Shown: piece by piece, positions 7,910 to 17,690 of the stretch | How positions within the stretch are numbered: the first letter of the stretch is position 1 | How the letters are laid out: every line of letters begins with the position of its first letter | NCBI GenBank assembly: GCA_017479385.1 | Contig: JAFVCE010000004.1 | Coordinates: forward strand, 1 to 64,000 | Direction: 5' to 3' | DNA length: 64,000 nucleotides | Source of the DNA: Bacteroidales bacterium | GTDB taxonomy: Bacteria > Bacteroidota > Bacteroidia > Bacteroidales > P3 | Translations under genes and position numbers: made by a program | The notes under the pieces: model-generated | The model's database searches: none | Seen by the model: the letters and a program-made list of their open reading frames with translations, nothing else | What the model was told of the DNA's origin: nothing

Positions 7910-10900
7910 ATGAGACGTTTATTTACCTTACTGACAGCGCTGGCGGCCCTTTTTGCTACGGCCTATGGCCAGACGTTTAGTTACAGTTGCGACTTCGAGG
8001 ACGCCACCGAAAATGCTAACTGGATTTTCGTGGGCGGTTCCTACACCAACCAATGGGCCATTGGTTCAGGCACCAACAACGGTGGCAGCCATGCCCTCTA
8101 CATTAGCAACGATGGTGGCACAACCAATGCCTACACCGTGTCGACCCCCACGGCGCAGTTGGTTTTTGCTATCCGCACCTTCGCTCTCGGCGTGGGCGAG
8201 TACAACGTGAGCTACGACTGGAACTGCCGTGGCCAGAACAATAGCGACTTTATGCGCGTTGCGATGGTCCCGTCGTCCGAGGCCGAAACGTTGGAGGCTG
8301 CCGAGTCGCTGGCTGGCTTTAGCCGCAACTCTATGCCCTCGACCTGGGTTCCACTCGACGGCGAGCGCGCCCTCTGCAACGTCACCTCTTGGAACACGCA
8401 ACAGGCCACATTCTCGGTGACCGAAAGCGGCGAATATAGCCTCGTTTTTGTTTGGCTCAACAACAAAACCTCTGGCACCCAGCCCCCTGCTGCGGTCGAC
8501 AACCTGAATATTACGCTCAACGACTGCATGACTCCGGTGCAGCTCCACGTGGGCAACATTACCCCCCACGAGGCAACCCTCTCGTGGAGCGGTGCAGCTG
8601 GTTCCACCTACGAGGTGCGCTACAGCAAGGTCGACAATGTAGACTCGGCCATCGTGGCAACCCCCAACAACTACACCCAAAACACCATCACCCTCACCTC
8701 GCTCAGCCAAAGCACCACCTACTACGCCTGGGTGCGCCCTGGGTGCAATACCGAGTGGCAAACCTTCGAGGCCTTCACCACAGCCCTGTCGTGCGCCCCC
8801 GTGTCAGGGGCTCGCGTCGAGCAGGTAGACCGCCATGCAGCCTTCATACGCTGGACCACCGGCGAGGGCGCGGCCTACGAGCAGAACTCGGTAATTGTTA
8901 CCTACTCGGCCGACAGCGTTGCCCCACGCACCATTAGCACCACGAACAGTTACACCTTCATCACCGACCTGACCACCGCCAAGAGCTACACCGTAGACAT
9001 CCAGGCCATCTGCGAGCAAGACACAGCCAATCCCATTACCCTCGTCGTAGCCACCCCAGGCTGCGACTCCAAAATTGGCGACGGTAGCGATTCGGACTAT
9101 ACACATGGCCCCAGTACCAACTACCGTTACGCCGTCAACAAATGGATATACACCGCCGAAGAGCTCAACCTCCCGGCTGGCTACATTGGCAGCATAACCC
9201 TCGACTGCGCCAGAGAGCCCAGACCCTCTTTCTCGAACCTGACGCCCACCTATAAATATTATATGGCCAACACCACCAAGAGCAGCTTCTCGTCGGGCGA
9301 CGACGACATTCCTGCATCGAGCTTCACCCTTGTGGCCACCAGTACGCAGCACTACGTTCTGGGCAACAACACCATAATCTTCTCGACACCTTTCTACTAC
9401 GACGGCGTGAGCAACATAGCCATAGCTTTCTCAATCAGCGCCCCAGCGTGGGACTCGCCGTGGGATGTCTCGCCCTACTTCTTCTACACCACAACGACAA
9501 ATTACACTGGCCACTATCAGCACAACGACGATATTGCCGCGTTTGCCGATTTGGAGCGCCCAACGGGTGGCTATAGTTACCATTTCGGCACCAGCAACAA
9601 ACGCCCCAACGTCGGGTTCCCAGTATCGTGCGACGATAGCAGCAACTGTTTTGCCCCGTTGGTGGCAGTGGTCAGCGTAGACCACGAGAGCGCAACCATT
9701 GCCTGGAGCCGCATATCAAACAATGTGCCCACACGTGTTGAATACAAACTGCAATCGGCCTCCAGCTGGACCCTCCTCCGTGCTTCGACCTTCGACGACA
9801 CAGTTGCGCTCTCTGGCCTCGACCCCAACACCGCCTACGAGTTCCGCGTAACCAACCTCTGTGGCGACAGCACCCAGGCTGGCTATGCCAAAACCCGCAC
9901 TCTCTGCGGCATATACACGTTCCCCTACACCGAGCGCTTCTCGAACCCCGAAGCCCTCAACTGCTGGACGCTCTATGGGCAATCCCACAGCACCTCGTAT
10001 GGCAGCGGCAGCCTCTACCAAGGCTCTTCTGCGACGAACTACGCCATCATGCCCGAAGTCGATGTGGTGTTTGGCGGCCTGCAAGTAAACCTCGACATCT
10101 ATTCTTCGTCGCGCACCAACACCTACGTCATAATCGGCGTGGTGACCGACCCCGACAACCCCGACAGCACTTTCTACCCCTTCTCCGACACCCTGCGCAA
10201 CACCACCAACAACACCTTCGAGACCTTCGAAGTGCCCATCCGCTACGGCGGCCCCGAGGGTCGTATGGCCTTCAAGATTATTTCGCGCGGTTATTCGGTC
10301 TATATCGACAATATTCGCCTCATGAACCCGCCCACCTGCTTCAAGGTGAGCAACATTGCCGTGGCCAACATAGGCACCACCTACGCCTCGGTTAGCTGGA
10401 CCGACACCGTCAACCCAGGCATTGGCGACTGGATTGTGCAAGTGGGCGATAGCGCCTACATGGCTCTGTCGTCGCCGTTCCTCGTCACGGGGCTCGACTC
10501 GAACCGAACCTACACCCTTAGCGTGAGAGCCCTCTGTGCCGCCGACGACACTGCCGACGCCGTGCGTGGCCCCTCGTTCACCACCCTCCGCGCCTCCCCC
10601 GCCCGTGTGCCCTACACCGAGACCTTCGAAAATGCCTCTACCTATGCCGGTTGGGAAAACAGCAACTACGGCTCTAACCGTTGGTTGATAGGCAGCGCCA
10701 CCAACAACGGTGGCACGCACGCGCTCTACATCAGCAACGACAATAGCACCTATTATTATAGCACCAGCAACACCAGCAACACTTTTGCTTGGCGCGACTT
10801 CTACCTCGATGCGGGCGACTACACGGTGAGCTACGACTGGAAGGCTATGGGCGAGCGCAGCACCACGGGCACCAACTACGACTATATGCGTGTGGCCTTG

Positions 10901-13900
10901 GTGCCAGGCAGCGTGAACCTCTACGCCAGCAGCACCATTTGGTCAATACCTACGGGTGCCTTCGTTCTCGACGGCAGCGAACCCCTGCTCGACCAGAGCA
11001 GTTGGGTTACCCACAACGACCAATTCTCGATAAGCTCGGCCGACATCTACCACCTTGTGTTCTACTGGCACAATGATGGTACCAGCGGCACCCAGCCTCC
11101 CGCAGCTGTCGACAACATACAGGTGCTTATGAACACCTGCCCGGCCCCAATCAACTTGCAAATAAGCAACATCACCGCCACTACCGCCACCGCCACCTGG
11201 ACCCCCATTGGCACCGAGTCGGCCTGGATTGTGCGTGCCGGCAGCTTTGTCGATACCGCCTATGTGGCAACCTACGACTTCACGTCGCTCGAACCCTCAA
11301 CCACCTACCAGTTCAGCGTCACCGCTTTCTGCGACTCCGACGACCAGTCTATCCCCGTTAGCACCTATGCCACCACGCTCTGCCAAGCCGTGTCGCGCCT
11401 GCCCTACACCTACGGCTTCGAAGACGCATCGGCCTCTGGCTCTTCGGCCGATATTAACCCCTGCTACACTCGCCTCTCGAGTTCCTCGACCCGCTACCCC
11501 TACCCATCAACTACCGCTGCCACAGGCACCTATTCGCTCTACTTCTACGCCTCGATGTCGCAGTATAGCTGTCTCGTCCTGCCCGAATTCACCACCCCCA
11601 TCGACAGCCTCGAAATCATGGTCAGCGCTCGCCTCTCGGGCAACTACGACGACGTCAACCTCCGCATCGGCGTGATGTCTGACCCCGACGACTTCTCGAC
11701 CTTTACCGAGCTCTACTCCGAACCCGTCTCGTCGACCGATTTTAACGAATATATCTACTCCCTCAACAACTATCACGGCGACGGCGGCCGCATTGCCATC
11801 GCCCTCAAAGGCAACAGCACCTCGTCGGGCTATGCCTACATCGACGACATCTACGTCGGGCTCATCCCGTCGTGTCCGCGCGTGTCGGGCGTGTCGGTGA
11901 GTTCGATTACCACCCACGAGGCCACCGTGTCGTGGACTGGCAACGACCTGGTGTCGGCCTGGTTGGTCGAGTATTCGCGCTACCCATGGGGCGACGACGA
12001 GTCGCGCTACCAGTCGCGCATGGCCACCACCCCCACACTCGACCTCACCGACCTCGACAGCAACGCCACCTACTACCTGCGCATCCAGGCCGACTGTGGC
12101 CTCGATGGCTCCTCGCCCTACACCTACACCCAGTTCACCACCCTGCCCTATATGCCCACCCTGCCACCGTTTACCGATGGTTTCGAAGACAGCGCCTCCT
12201 ATGCTGGTTGGGTCATGGTCAACATCGATAGCAGCTATAACCACTGGAACATCGGTTCGGCTACCAGCAACGGCGGTTCGAAAGCCCTCTACGTGGCCCC
12301 GCCGCGTCGCGACACCTGCTCCTACACCCTCAACAGCGGCTCCAACGTCTACGTCTACCGCGAGTTCCTGCTCACGGCTGGGCGCTATGTGGTGAGCTAC
12401 GACTACAAAGTGGGTGGCTCCTCGTCTGACTATATGCGCGCAGCCGTGGTGCCTGTGGGTTCGCGTATTGAGGCTTCGTCGTCGTCGTATAGCTCGTGGA
12501 CCATCCCCTCGGGCGGCATTAGCATCGATAGCAACAGCACGGTCTACACCACCAACGGCTGGCACCGCCGCTACACCGCCATCAACATCCGCCAGGAGGG
12601 CCGCTACTACTTGGTGTTCTACTGGCACAACACGTCGTCTTACTACTCCACTCCCACGCCCCCAGGTGCCTGTATCGACAACGTGAGCGTCGCGCCCAGC
12701 AACTGCCAGCCTCCCACCGGCCTCAGCGTTAGCGCTGTGAGCGGCACCACCGCCACCGTGGGTTGGCTCGAAGGCGACCAGTCGCAGTGGACTGTGGGCC
12801 TCGCCAACAGCGTCAACGAATACCTCGTCAATACCAATAGCTACACCTTCAGCAACCTACGCCCGCTTTCGAACTACACCTTCAACGTGCGAGCCGTGTG
12901 CGGCCCGGCCGACACCAGCGCAGTGGCTTCGGCCTCGTTTGCCACGCCATGCCCCGTGGTTGCCGAGTCGCAACTGCCGCTCTACGAGGATTTTGAAGAC
13001 TATAGCGCCGCCACCACCGCCGAAATCGACCGCTGCTGGCATCGCTACACTTCGGGCGACCGCTACTACCCCTTTGTCACCTCCTTCTACCACTATTCGG
13101 GCCAAAAGAGCCTCAACTTCCCCAACACCTACGACTGCTTCGTCACACTGCCCGACATCGATGTCGAGTTGGCCCGCATGCAGCTCTCTTTCGTCACACG
13201 CTCGCTCTTCGACCGTGGTGTCGACATCGAGGTAGGCGTTATGACCGACCCTGACGACGTGAGCACTTTCACGCTGGTCTCCACCGTCGTCTCCGACACC
13301 GTTTGGCGCCCGGTAACCATCTACTTCAACGCCTACACAGGCCCTCACGGCCACATAGCCATACGCGGCAACCACGTGAGCGCCTATATCGACAGCGTGG
13401 TGGCCGAGATAGCCACCGGCTGCCCTGTGCCAACCAACACCCGAGCCTCCGAAATCGACGACACCTCGGCCCTCATCAGCTGGAACGGTTTGGCCGATAG
13501 CTACGTGCTGCAATACCGCACACTGGGCACCACCCAGTGGCGCGACGCTGGCACCAGCGCCAGCACCACCCACCGCCTCGGCGGCCTGCTGCCCATTACC
13601 TCATACGAGGTGAGGGTTAGTGGCGTATGCGACGGCGACCACGGCGACTGGGGTCTGCCCCACACCTTTGTCACCGCCGAAGCCGCCAATGGCTGCAACC
13701 CCGTGCAACGCTTCGAGATGGGCTCGGTGGCCAGCATTGCAGCCATGGTCACTTGGTGGTATCCCGACAGCGTTGAAGGCGCCACCTTCGAGGTGCGCTA
13801 CGGCCTCCGCGACTTCGATTTCGAATCGGGCTACATGGGCGACACCGTTGTGGCCGACACGGCCCTCATTATCGAAGGCCTCGTCACGCTTACCGACTAC

Positions 13901-14239
13901 GAGGTCTACTGCCGTGTGCTCTGCGCCGACGGCGCCACCAGCGCCTGGCTCGGCCCCATAGGCTTCCGCACCCTCGGCATCGACGCGCCGCAGTTGGGCG
14001 CCCTCGTCAGCCTCTACCCCAACCCCGCCTCGCAGAGCGTCACCATCGCCATCGAGCGCGCGCAGGGGCAGGTCAATATCGACGTGGTCGACCTCAATGG
14101 CCGCACCCTTATCAGCCACACCATGCCGGCCGCCGACAACCGCCTCAACCTCGACATCAGCAACCTGCGCCGCGGCGCCTACTTTGTACGCATCTATGGC
14201 GACGGTGTGAGCAGCGTCCGCAAACTGATAGTCAAATAG
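7910..14239 (+). CDS. Giant T9SS type A secreted protein with jelly-roll and FN3 modules
   Basis: 2,109 residues. I prefer the ATG at 7910 to that at 7904 because AAGGA at 7898-7902 is 7 nt from it. The signal peptide (MRRLFTLLTALAALFATAYG) is followed by alternating lectin-like 'choice-of-anchor J' sandwiches and fibronectin type III domains. The former open with motifs such as YTETFENASTYAGW (about residue 901), YTYGFEDAS (1164), FTDGFEDSASYAGW (1419) and YEDFEDYS (1690); the latter with CxxPxxLxVxxITxxxATLSW (205, 296, 580 and others). A region at about 384-575 is different and unassigned. The C-terminal 80 residues (LYPNPASQSV... RRGAYFVRIYGDG... RKLIVK) form a type A T9SS sorting signal, so the protein is exported and probably anchored to the surface. 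Ligand unknown; adhesion or glycan binding is inference. Confidence 0.88.
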   Translation: MRRLFTLLTALAALFATAYGQTFSYSCDFEDATENANWIFVGGSYTNQWAIGSGTNNGGSHALYISNDGGTTNAYTVSTPTAQLVFAIRTFALGVGEYNVSYDWNCRGQNNSDFMRVAMVPSSEAETLEAAESLAGFSRNSMPSTWVPLDGERALCNVTSWNTQQATFSVTESGEYSLVFVWLNNKTSGTQPPAAVDNLNITLNDCMTPVQLHVGNITPHEATLSWSGAAGSTYEVRYSKVDNVDSAIVATPNNYTQNTITLTSLSQSTTYYAWVRPGCNTEWQTFEAFTTALSCAPVSGARVEQVDRHAAFIRWTTGEGAAYEQNSVIVTYSADSVAPRTISTTNSYTFITDLTTAKSYTVDIQAICEQDTANPITLVVATPGCDSKIGDGSDSDYTHGPSTNYRYAVNKWIYTAEELNLPAGYIGSITLDCAREPRPSFSNLTPTYKYYMANTTKSSFSSGDDDIPASSFTLVATSTQHYVLGNNTIIFSTPFYYDGVSNIAIAFSISAPAWDSPWDVSPYFFYTTTTNYTGHYQHNDDIAAFADLERPTGGYSYHFGTSNKRPNVGFPVSCDDSSNCFAPLVAVVSVDHESATIAWSRISNNVPTRVEYKLQSASSWTLLRASTFDDTVALSGLDPNTAYEFRVTNLCGDSTQAGYAKTRTLCGIYTFPYTERFSNPEALNCWTLYGQSHSTSYGSGSLYQGSSATNYAIMPEVDVVFGGLQVNLDIYSSSRTNTYVIIGVVTDPDNPDSTFYPFSDTLRNTTNNTFETFEVPIRYGGPEGRMAFKIISRGYSVYIDNIRLMNPPTCFKVSNIAVANIGTTYASVSWTDTVNPGIGDWIVQVGDSAYMALSSPFLVTGLDSNRTYTLSVRALCAADDTADAVRGPSFTTLRASPARVPYTETFENASTYAGWENSNYGSNRWLIGSATNNGGTHALYISNDNSTYYYSTSNTSNTFAWRDFYLDAGDYTVSYDWKAMGERSTTGTNYDYMRVALVPGSVNLYASSTIWSIPTGAFVLDGSEPLLDQSSWVTHNDQFSISSADIYHLVFYWHNDGTSGTQPPAAVDNIQVLMNTCPAPINLQISNITATTATATWTPIGTESAWIVRAGSFVDTAYVATYDFTSLEPSTTYQFSVTAFCDSDDQSIPVSTYATTLCQAVSRLPYTYGFEDASASGSSADINPCYTRLSSSSTRYPYPSTTAATGTYSLYFYASMSQYSCLVLPEFTTPIDSLEIMVSARLSGNYDDVNLRIGVMSDPDDFSTFTELYSEPVSSTDFNEYIYSLNNYHGDGGRIAIALKGNSTSSGYAYIDDIYVGLIPSCPRVSGVSVSSITTHEATVSWTGNDLVSAWLVEYSRYPWGDDESRYQSRMATTPTLDLTDLDSNATYYLRIQADCGLDGSSPYTYTQFTTLPYMPTLPPFTDGFEDSASYAGWVMVNIDSSYNHWNIGSATSNGGSKALYVAPPRRDTCSYTLNSGSNVYVYREFLLTAGRYVVSYDYKVGGSSSDYMRAAVVPVGSRIEASSSSYSSWTIPSGGISIDSNSTVYTTNGWHRRYTAINIRQEGRYYLVFYWHNTSSYYSTPTPPGACIDNVSVAPSNCQPPTGLSVSAVSGTTATVGWLEGDQSQWTVGLANSVNEYLVNTNSYTFSNLRPLSNYTFNVRAVCGPADTSAVASASFATPCPVVAESQLPLYEDFEDYSAATTAEIDRCWHRYTSGDRYYPFVTSFYHYSGQKSLNFPNTYDCFVTLPDIDVELARMQLSFVTRSLFDRGVDIEVGVMTDPDDVSTFTLVSTVVSDTVWRPVTIYFNAYTGPHGHIAIRGNHVSAYIDSVVAEIATGCPVPTNTRASEIDDTSALISWNGLADSYVLQYRTLGTTQWRDAGTSASTTHRLGGLLPITSYEVRVSGVCDGDHGDWGLPHTFVTAEAANGCNPVQRFEMGSVASIAAMVTWWYPDSVEGATFEVRYGLRDFDFESGYMGDTVVADTALIIEGLVTLTDYEVYCRVLCADGATSAWLGPIGFRTLGIDAPQLGALVSLYPNPASQSVTIAIERAQGQVNIDVVDLNGRTLISHTMPAADNRLNLDISNLRRGAYFVRIYGDGVSSVRKLIVK

Positions 14240-14271
14240 CGTTGCCCCACCACCGGCACGCTCCATAACCA

Positions 14272-14310
14272 TAGCGGCCGAACCCCACCACCCGAGGGGT
14301 TCGGCCGCTA
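14272..14310 (+). terminator. Strong hairpin after the T9SS type A gene
   Basis: Perfect 15-bp stem (TAGCGGCCGAACCCC with its complement) around a 9-nt loop, 32 bp after the stop. The following bases (ACTTTGAGCG) are not a U-tract. A C-rich phased repeat follows at 14404-14486, as after the first gene of the window. Confidence 0.7.
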
Positions 14311-14403
14311 ACTTTGAGCGGGGTAGGCGAGGGGGCAAAGACTGCTTTGCGCCGAGTTGTGAACGGGCTTGCGAGGGGGGCGCGACGCCAAAAAATCGAC
14401 CCC

Positions 14404-14486
14404 TAACTGCCTCAACATCAAGCGTTATTCGACCTCAATACGACCTTAACCCCTCTTTAACACGACTTCAACACTGATAATCAGCC
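14404..14486 (-). repeat. Dispersed ~81-bp phased repeat, copy R2
   Basis: Aligns along its whole length with R1 (859-942) and R4 (54277-54357), sharing on the minus strand GTCGTGTTAAAGAGGGGTTA, then GGTCGTATTGAGGTCGAA, and an end GAGGCAGTTA. Units repeat every 11 bp. The plus strand is C-rich. Confidence 0.8.
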
Positions 14487-14579
14487 CGTTACGAAAGGCA
14501 AATATAACCCCTCCAGTTGCGGTACTGAGCATAAGTCTGGCGAGAGCCAACTTTTTTCCGAAATTTTGATTTTTTTTTG

Positions 14580-14587
14580 TAACTTTG
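14580..14587 (+). promoter_or_regulatory. -7 box immediately before pyrK
   Basis: TAACTTTG ends only 6 nt before the pyrK ATG at 14594. With normal Bacteroidota spacing, transcription would begin at or within a few bases of the start codon. No good TTTG lies about 20 bp upstream. Confidence 0.65.
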
Positions 14588-14593
14588 CAATCT

Positions 14594-15370
14594 ATGAAAC
14601 AGGTAACCGATTTCACTATTGTAGCCCGCGAGCAGCTTGGCAATCAGTATTTTATGCTCACGCTGCGCCACCCGTCTGCCATGCTCAATGTGGTGCCGGG
14701 CCAGTTTGTAGAGGTGCTCGTCGAGGGTTGTCGCGAGGTGATGTTGCGCCGACCCATCTCGGTTCACGACGCCGACGAGCGCACCGCAGAGCTCAAACTC
14801 CTCATCCAGATTGTGGGCAACGGCACCCGCCGGTTGGCGCAACTCGGGGTGGGCGACAAGCTCAACTTGGTCTACCCCTTAGGCAACGGTTTCGGCCTCG
14901 ACGTCGAGGCCGGCGCGAAGGTGCTTCTCGTTGGTGGCGGCGCCGGTTCGGCCCCGCTCTACCACCTGGCCCGTGTTCTGGCCAGCCGCGGCCTCGAACC
15001 CACCATACTGCTTGGCGGGCGCTCGGCCGACCTCATCCCTGTCAAAGAGCCCTTCGCCCAGTTCGGGCGCCTGCTTATAGCCACCGACGATGGCTCGCTC
15101 GGCCATCGCGGCCTGGTAACCGAGCACCCAGCCTTTGCCGAGCCCTACGACCGCATCTACACCTGCGGCCCAACCCCCATGATGCGCGCCGTGGCACAAA
15201 GTGCCGCCCAGCGTGGCATCGACTGCCAGGTGAGCCTCGAAAACATGATGGCCTGCGGCGTCGGAGCCTGCCTCTGCTGCGTGGCTGGTACCGACGAGGG
15301 CAACCTGCGCGTCTGCAAAGAGGGCCCTGTATTTAACGCCAAAATCTTGAAAAAATTGTGGAATCTCTAA
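14594..15370 (+). CDS. pyrK: Dihydroorotate dehydrogenase electron-transfer subunit PyrK
   Basis: 258 residues, full length. PyrK carries FAD and a [2Fe-2S] cluster and passes electrons from PyrD to NAD+ in pyrimidine synthesis. The ferredoxin-reductase-like FAD motif ([12 protein letters not shown]) and nucleotide-binding region ([17 protein letters not shown]) are present, and the cluster cysteines are Cys221, Cys226, Cys229 and Cys241 (CGVGACLCC, then RVCKEGPVF). The ATG at 14594 matches the family N-terminus; a TTG 9 bp upstream lies inside the promoter box and is not a start. pyrD follows 16 bp downstream. Confidence 0.95.
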   Translation: MKQVTDFTIVAREQLGNQYFMLTLRHPSAMLNVVPGQFVEVLVEGCREVMLRRPISVHDADERTAELKLLIQIVGNGTRRLAQLGVGDKLNLVYPLGNGFGLDVEAGAKVLLVGGGAGSAPLYHLARVLASRGLEPTILLGGRSADLIPVKEPFAQFGRLLIATDDGSLGHRGLVTEHPAFAEPYDRIYTCGPTPMMRAVAQSAAQRGIDCQVSLENMMACGVGACLCCVAGTDEGNLRVCKEGPVFNAKILKKLWNL

Positions 15371-15386
15371 AAAATATTTGCACGCT

Positions 15387-16286
15387 ATGCTCGAAGTGAA
15401 GATACACAACCTGCAACTTGCCAACCCCGTGATGACGGCCTCGGGCACCTTCGGCTATGGGCCCGAATTTGCCGACTTTGTCGACCTCGGCCGCCTCGGC
15501 GCCATCGTCGTCAAAGGCACCACTGGCACTCGTCGCCAGGGCAACGACTATCCGCGTATGGCCGAAACCCCGTCGGGTATGCTCAACGCCGTGGGCCTGC
15601 AAAACGTGGGCGTCGAAGCCTTCTGCAAAGAGATTTACCCAACCATCAAAGACCTCAAAACCAACATCATAGTCAATGTCGGCGGCTCCTCCATCGACGA
15701 GTATTGCGCCGTGGCCGAGCAGGTGGCCGAACTCGACAAGGTGCCTGCCATCGAGCTCAACATCAGCTGCCCCAACGTCAAGAAGGGCGGCATGGGTTTC
15801 GGCACCGACCCGCAGATGGCTGCCCAAGCTGTGGCCGCCGTGCGCAAGGTCTATCACAAAACCCTCATCGTCAAGCTAACCCCCAACGTCACGAGCGTGG
15901 TCGATATTGCCAAAGCCGTCGAGGGGGCAGGTGCCGACGCCGTGAGCCTCATCAACACGCTGCTCGGCATGGCCATCGACGTGGAGCGTCAGCGCCCCGT
16001 GTTGAGCACCATCACTGGCGGTTTGAGCGGCCCTGCGGTCAAACCCATAGCGGTGCGCATGGTGTGGCAGGTGGCCCACGCGGTGGGCATACCCGTCATC
16101 GGGCTGGGTGGCATCAGCACCGCGGCCGACGCCCTCGAGTTCCTCATGGCTGGCGCACGCGCTATCGAGGTGGGAACGGCCAACTTTGTCGACCCCGCCG
16201 TCACCATGAAGATTGTAGACGGACTTGAAGACTATTGTCGGCGCCATGGCGTGGCCGACATCAACGATATTGTTGGCATCGTATGA
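15387..16286 (+). CDS. pyrD: Dihydroorotate dehydrogenase, class 1B catalytic subunit PyrD
   Basis: 299 residues. FMN enzyme oxidising dihydroorotate to orotate; with PyrK it forms the NAD-dependent class 1B complex. Visible are the N-terminal [13 protein letters not shown], the catalytic-base Cys128 in [12 protein letters not shown], substrate and FMN contacts VKLTPNV and [10 protein letters not shown], and the phosphate-binding GLGGIST and AIEVGTANF. The ATG at 15387 is preferred over an in-frame TTG 9 bp upstream because it fits the family N-terminus. Its stop overlaps the start of the next gene (ATGA). Confidence 0.96.
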   Translation: MLEVKIHNLQLANPVMTASGTFGYGPEFADFVDLGRLGAIVVKGTTGTRRQGNDYPRMAETPSGMLNAVGLQNVGVEAFCKEIYPTIKDLKTNIIVNVGGSSIDEYCAVAEQVAELDKVPAIELNISCPNVKKGGMGFGTDPQMAAQAVAAVRKVYHKTLIVKLTPNVTSVVDIAKAVEGAGADAVSLINTLLGMAIDVERQRPVLSTITGGLSGPAVKPIAVRMVWQVAHAVGIPVIGLGGISTAADALEFLMAGARAIEVGTANFVDPAVTMKIVDGLEDYCRRHGVADINDIVGIV

Positions 16287-17170
16287 CCCTCGTGGTGGCC
16301 GATAGCGGCGGCAGCAAGACCGACTGGCTCGCGTCCGACGGGCGGCGAGCAACTACCTGTGGGCTCAATCCGCGCGTTGTCAGCGCCGACGTCATTGCAG
16401 GCGCTGCGCGTCAGGCTTTGGCCGACCTCGGCCTCGGCTCGGGTTGTGGCGAATGTGCCAAGCCTGGGGTCGAGCTCCATTTCTACGGCGCTGGTTGCGG
16501 AACCGAGGCCATGCAAGCCAAAGTTGCGGCCGCCCTGCGGGCGGCCTGCCCCGAGGCTGCAGTCGTGGTCGAAGGCGATATGCTCGGTGCCTGTCGCGCC
16601 CTTTGTGGCGACACAGCGGGCTCGGTGGCCATTCTCGGTACGGGTAGCAACATCTGCCGCTACGACGGCCAACGGCTCGTCGATGTGCCCCTCTCGGGGG
16701 GGTACCTGCTGGCCGACGAGGGTTCGGGCTGCCACATAGGGCGGCGCTTGGTGGCCGACTTCGTGGCCGGACTCATGCCTCAATCGCTGGCCGAACGGTT
16801 CGAACAGCAGTTCGGCATGGCACCAGCGCAGTGGGTAGAACACCTCTACCAGTCTCCGACACCCAACCGCGCTATGGCTTCGGCGGCGCAGTTTGCTGGC
16901 TGTTGGGTCGAACATCAGTATGTCAAAGAACTGCTGGCCGAGTGCTTCGGCCTCTTCTTCGTCCGCCATCGGGCTTTCTTTGCCCGTTGGGGCGGCGAGG
17001 TAGGCTTTGTTGGCGGAGTGGTGCAGGCCTTTGCCGAGCCACTTGCCGCGGCTGCGCGCCAGGCGGGCGTGAACATCGTGGCCACCCTGGGCCGGCCGGC
17101 CGACCGCATACTCGCCTACCACTTAAAAAAAACGCAGCAAGACCAAAAATATTGCGCAGCCACGCAATAA
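16283..17170 (+). CDS. BadF/BadG/BcrA/BcrD-type ATPase, putative N-acetylglucosamine kinase
   Basis: 295 residues of the actin-like ATPase/sugar kinase fold: phosphate-1 loop [12 protein letters not shown] at the N-terminus, phosphate-2 loop [12 protein letters not shown], and [12 protein letters not shown]. This resembles the GlcNAc kinase-like proteins of Bacteroidota, which probably phosphorylate amino sugars during cell-wall recycling; the substrate is inferred. It overlaps pyrD by 4 bp (ATGA), so translation is probably coupled. Alternative products are generic BadF ATPases. Confidence 0.8.
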   Translation: MTLVVADSGGSKTDWLASDGRRATTCGLNPRVVSADVIAGAARQALADLGLGSGCGECAKPGVELHFYGAGCGTEAMQAKVAAALRAACPEAAVVVEGDMLGACRALCGDTAGSVAILGTGSNICRYDGQRLVDVPLSGGYLLADEGSGCHIGRRLVADFVAGLMPQSLAERFEQQFGMAPAQWVEHLYQSPTPNRAMASAAQFAGCWVEHQYVKELLAECFGLFFVRHRAFFARWGGEVGFVGGVVQAFAEPLAAAARQAGVNIVATLGRPADRILAYHLKKTQQDQKYCAATQ

Positions 17171-17234
17171 AATTACGAATTCAACGTTATAAGAACATTA
17201 ACATAATAAGTCACAACCACTTGTCAAACAAAAA

Positions 17235-17660
17235 ATGGACTTTTCTAACATCTTGGTAGTAGCCGGCAAGCCGGAACTGAACGAACTCGTGTCGCAAACC
17301 AAAGGCGGCGCCATTGTAAAGAATTTAGTCAGCGGGCAAAAGTTCCCCGTCTTCAAAAACGACCGCATCAGCGCTTTGGGCGAGATACGCCTCTTCACCA
17401 CCGAAGGCGACACCCCCCTCGAGGAGGTGATGGCCGCCGTGAAGAAACACCTCGAGGGTCAACCCACCTCTTTCGACCCCAAGAAAGCCACCTCCGACAC
17501 CCTCTTCGCCCTTTTGGCCGAGGCCGTCCCCACCTACGACCGTGACCGCGTTCACGCCTCCGACGCCAAAAAGCTCTTTGCTTGGTACAACATCCTCCTT
17601 GCCGCCGGCAAGCTCGAAGAGGAGCCCGAAGCCCCTGCCGAACAAACCGAGCAGGCCTAA
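17235..17660 (+). CDS. DUF5606 domain protein
   Basis: 141 residues beginning MDFSNILVVAGKPELNELVSQTKGG, the typical opening of DUF5606 proteins widespread in Bacteroidota. The function is unknown. The C-terminus is acidic and Ala/Pro-rich (EEEPEAPAEQTEQA). It sits 30 bp before metG in the same direction, after a 64-bp gap without a recognisable promoter, so the run pyrK to metG may be co-transcribed. Confidence 0.85.
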   Translation: MDFSNILVVAGKPELNELVSQTKGGAIVKNLVSGQKFPVFKNDRISALGEIRLFTTEGDTPLEEVMAAVKKHLEGQPTSFDPKKATSDTLFALLAEAVPTYDRDRVHASDAKKLFAWYNILLAAGKLEEEPEAPAEQTEQA

Positions 17661-17690
17661 CTATTACCCACCTCAACCCTAAAAACAACC

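Larger units (their letters stand above)
14240..14593. other. Intergenic region between the T9SS gene and pyrK
   Basis: Holds the hairpin at 14272-14310, repeat R2 at 14404-14486 and the pyrK -7 box at 14580-14587. No coding sequence is supported here. Confidence 0.7.
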
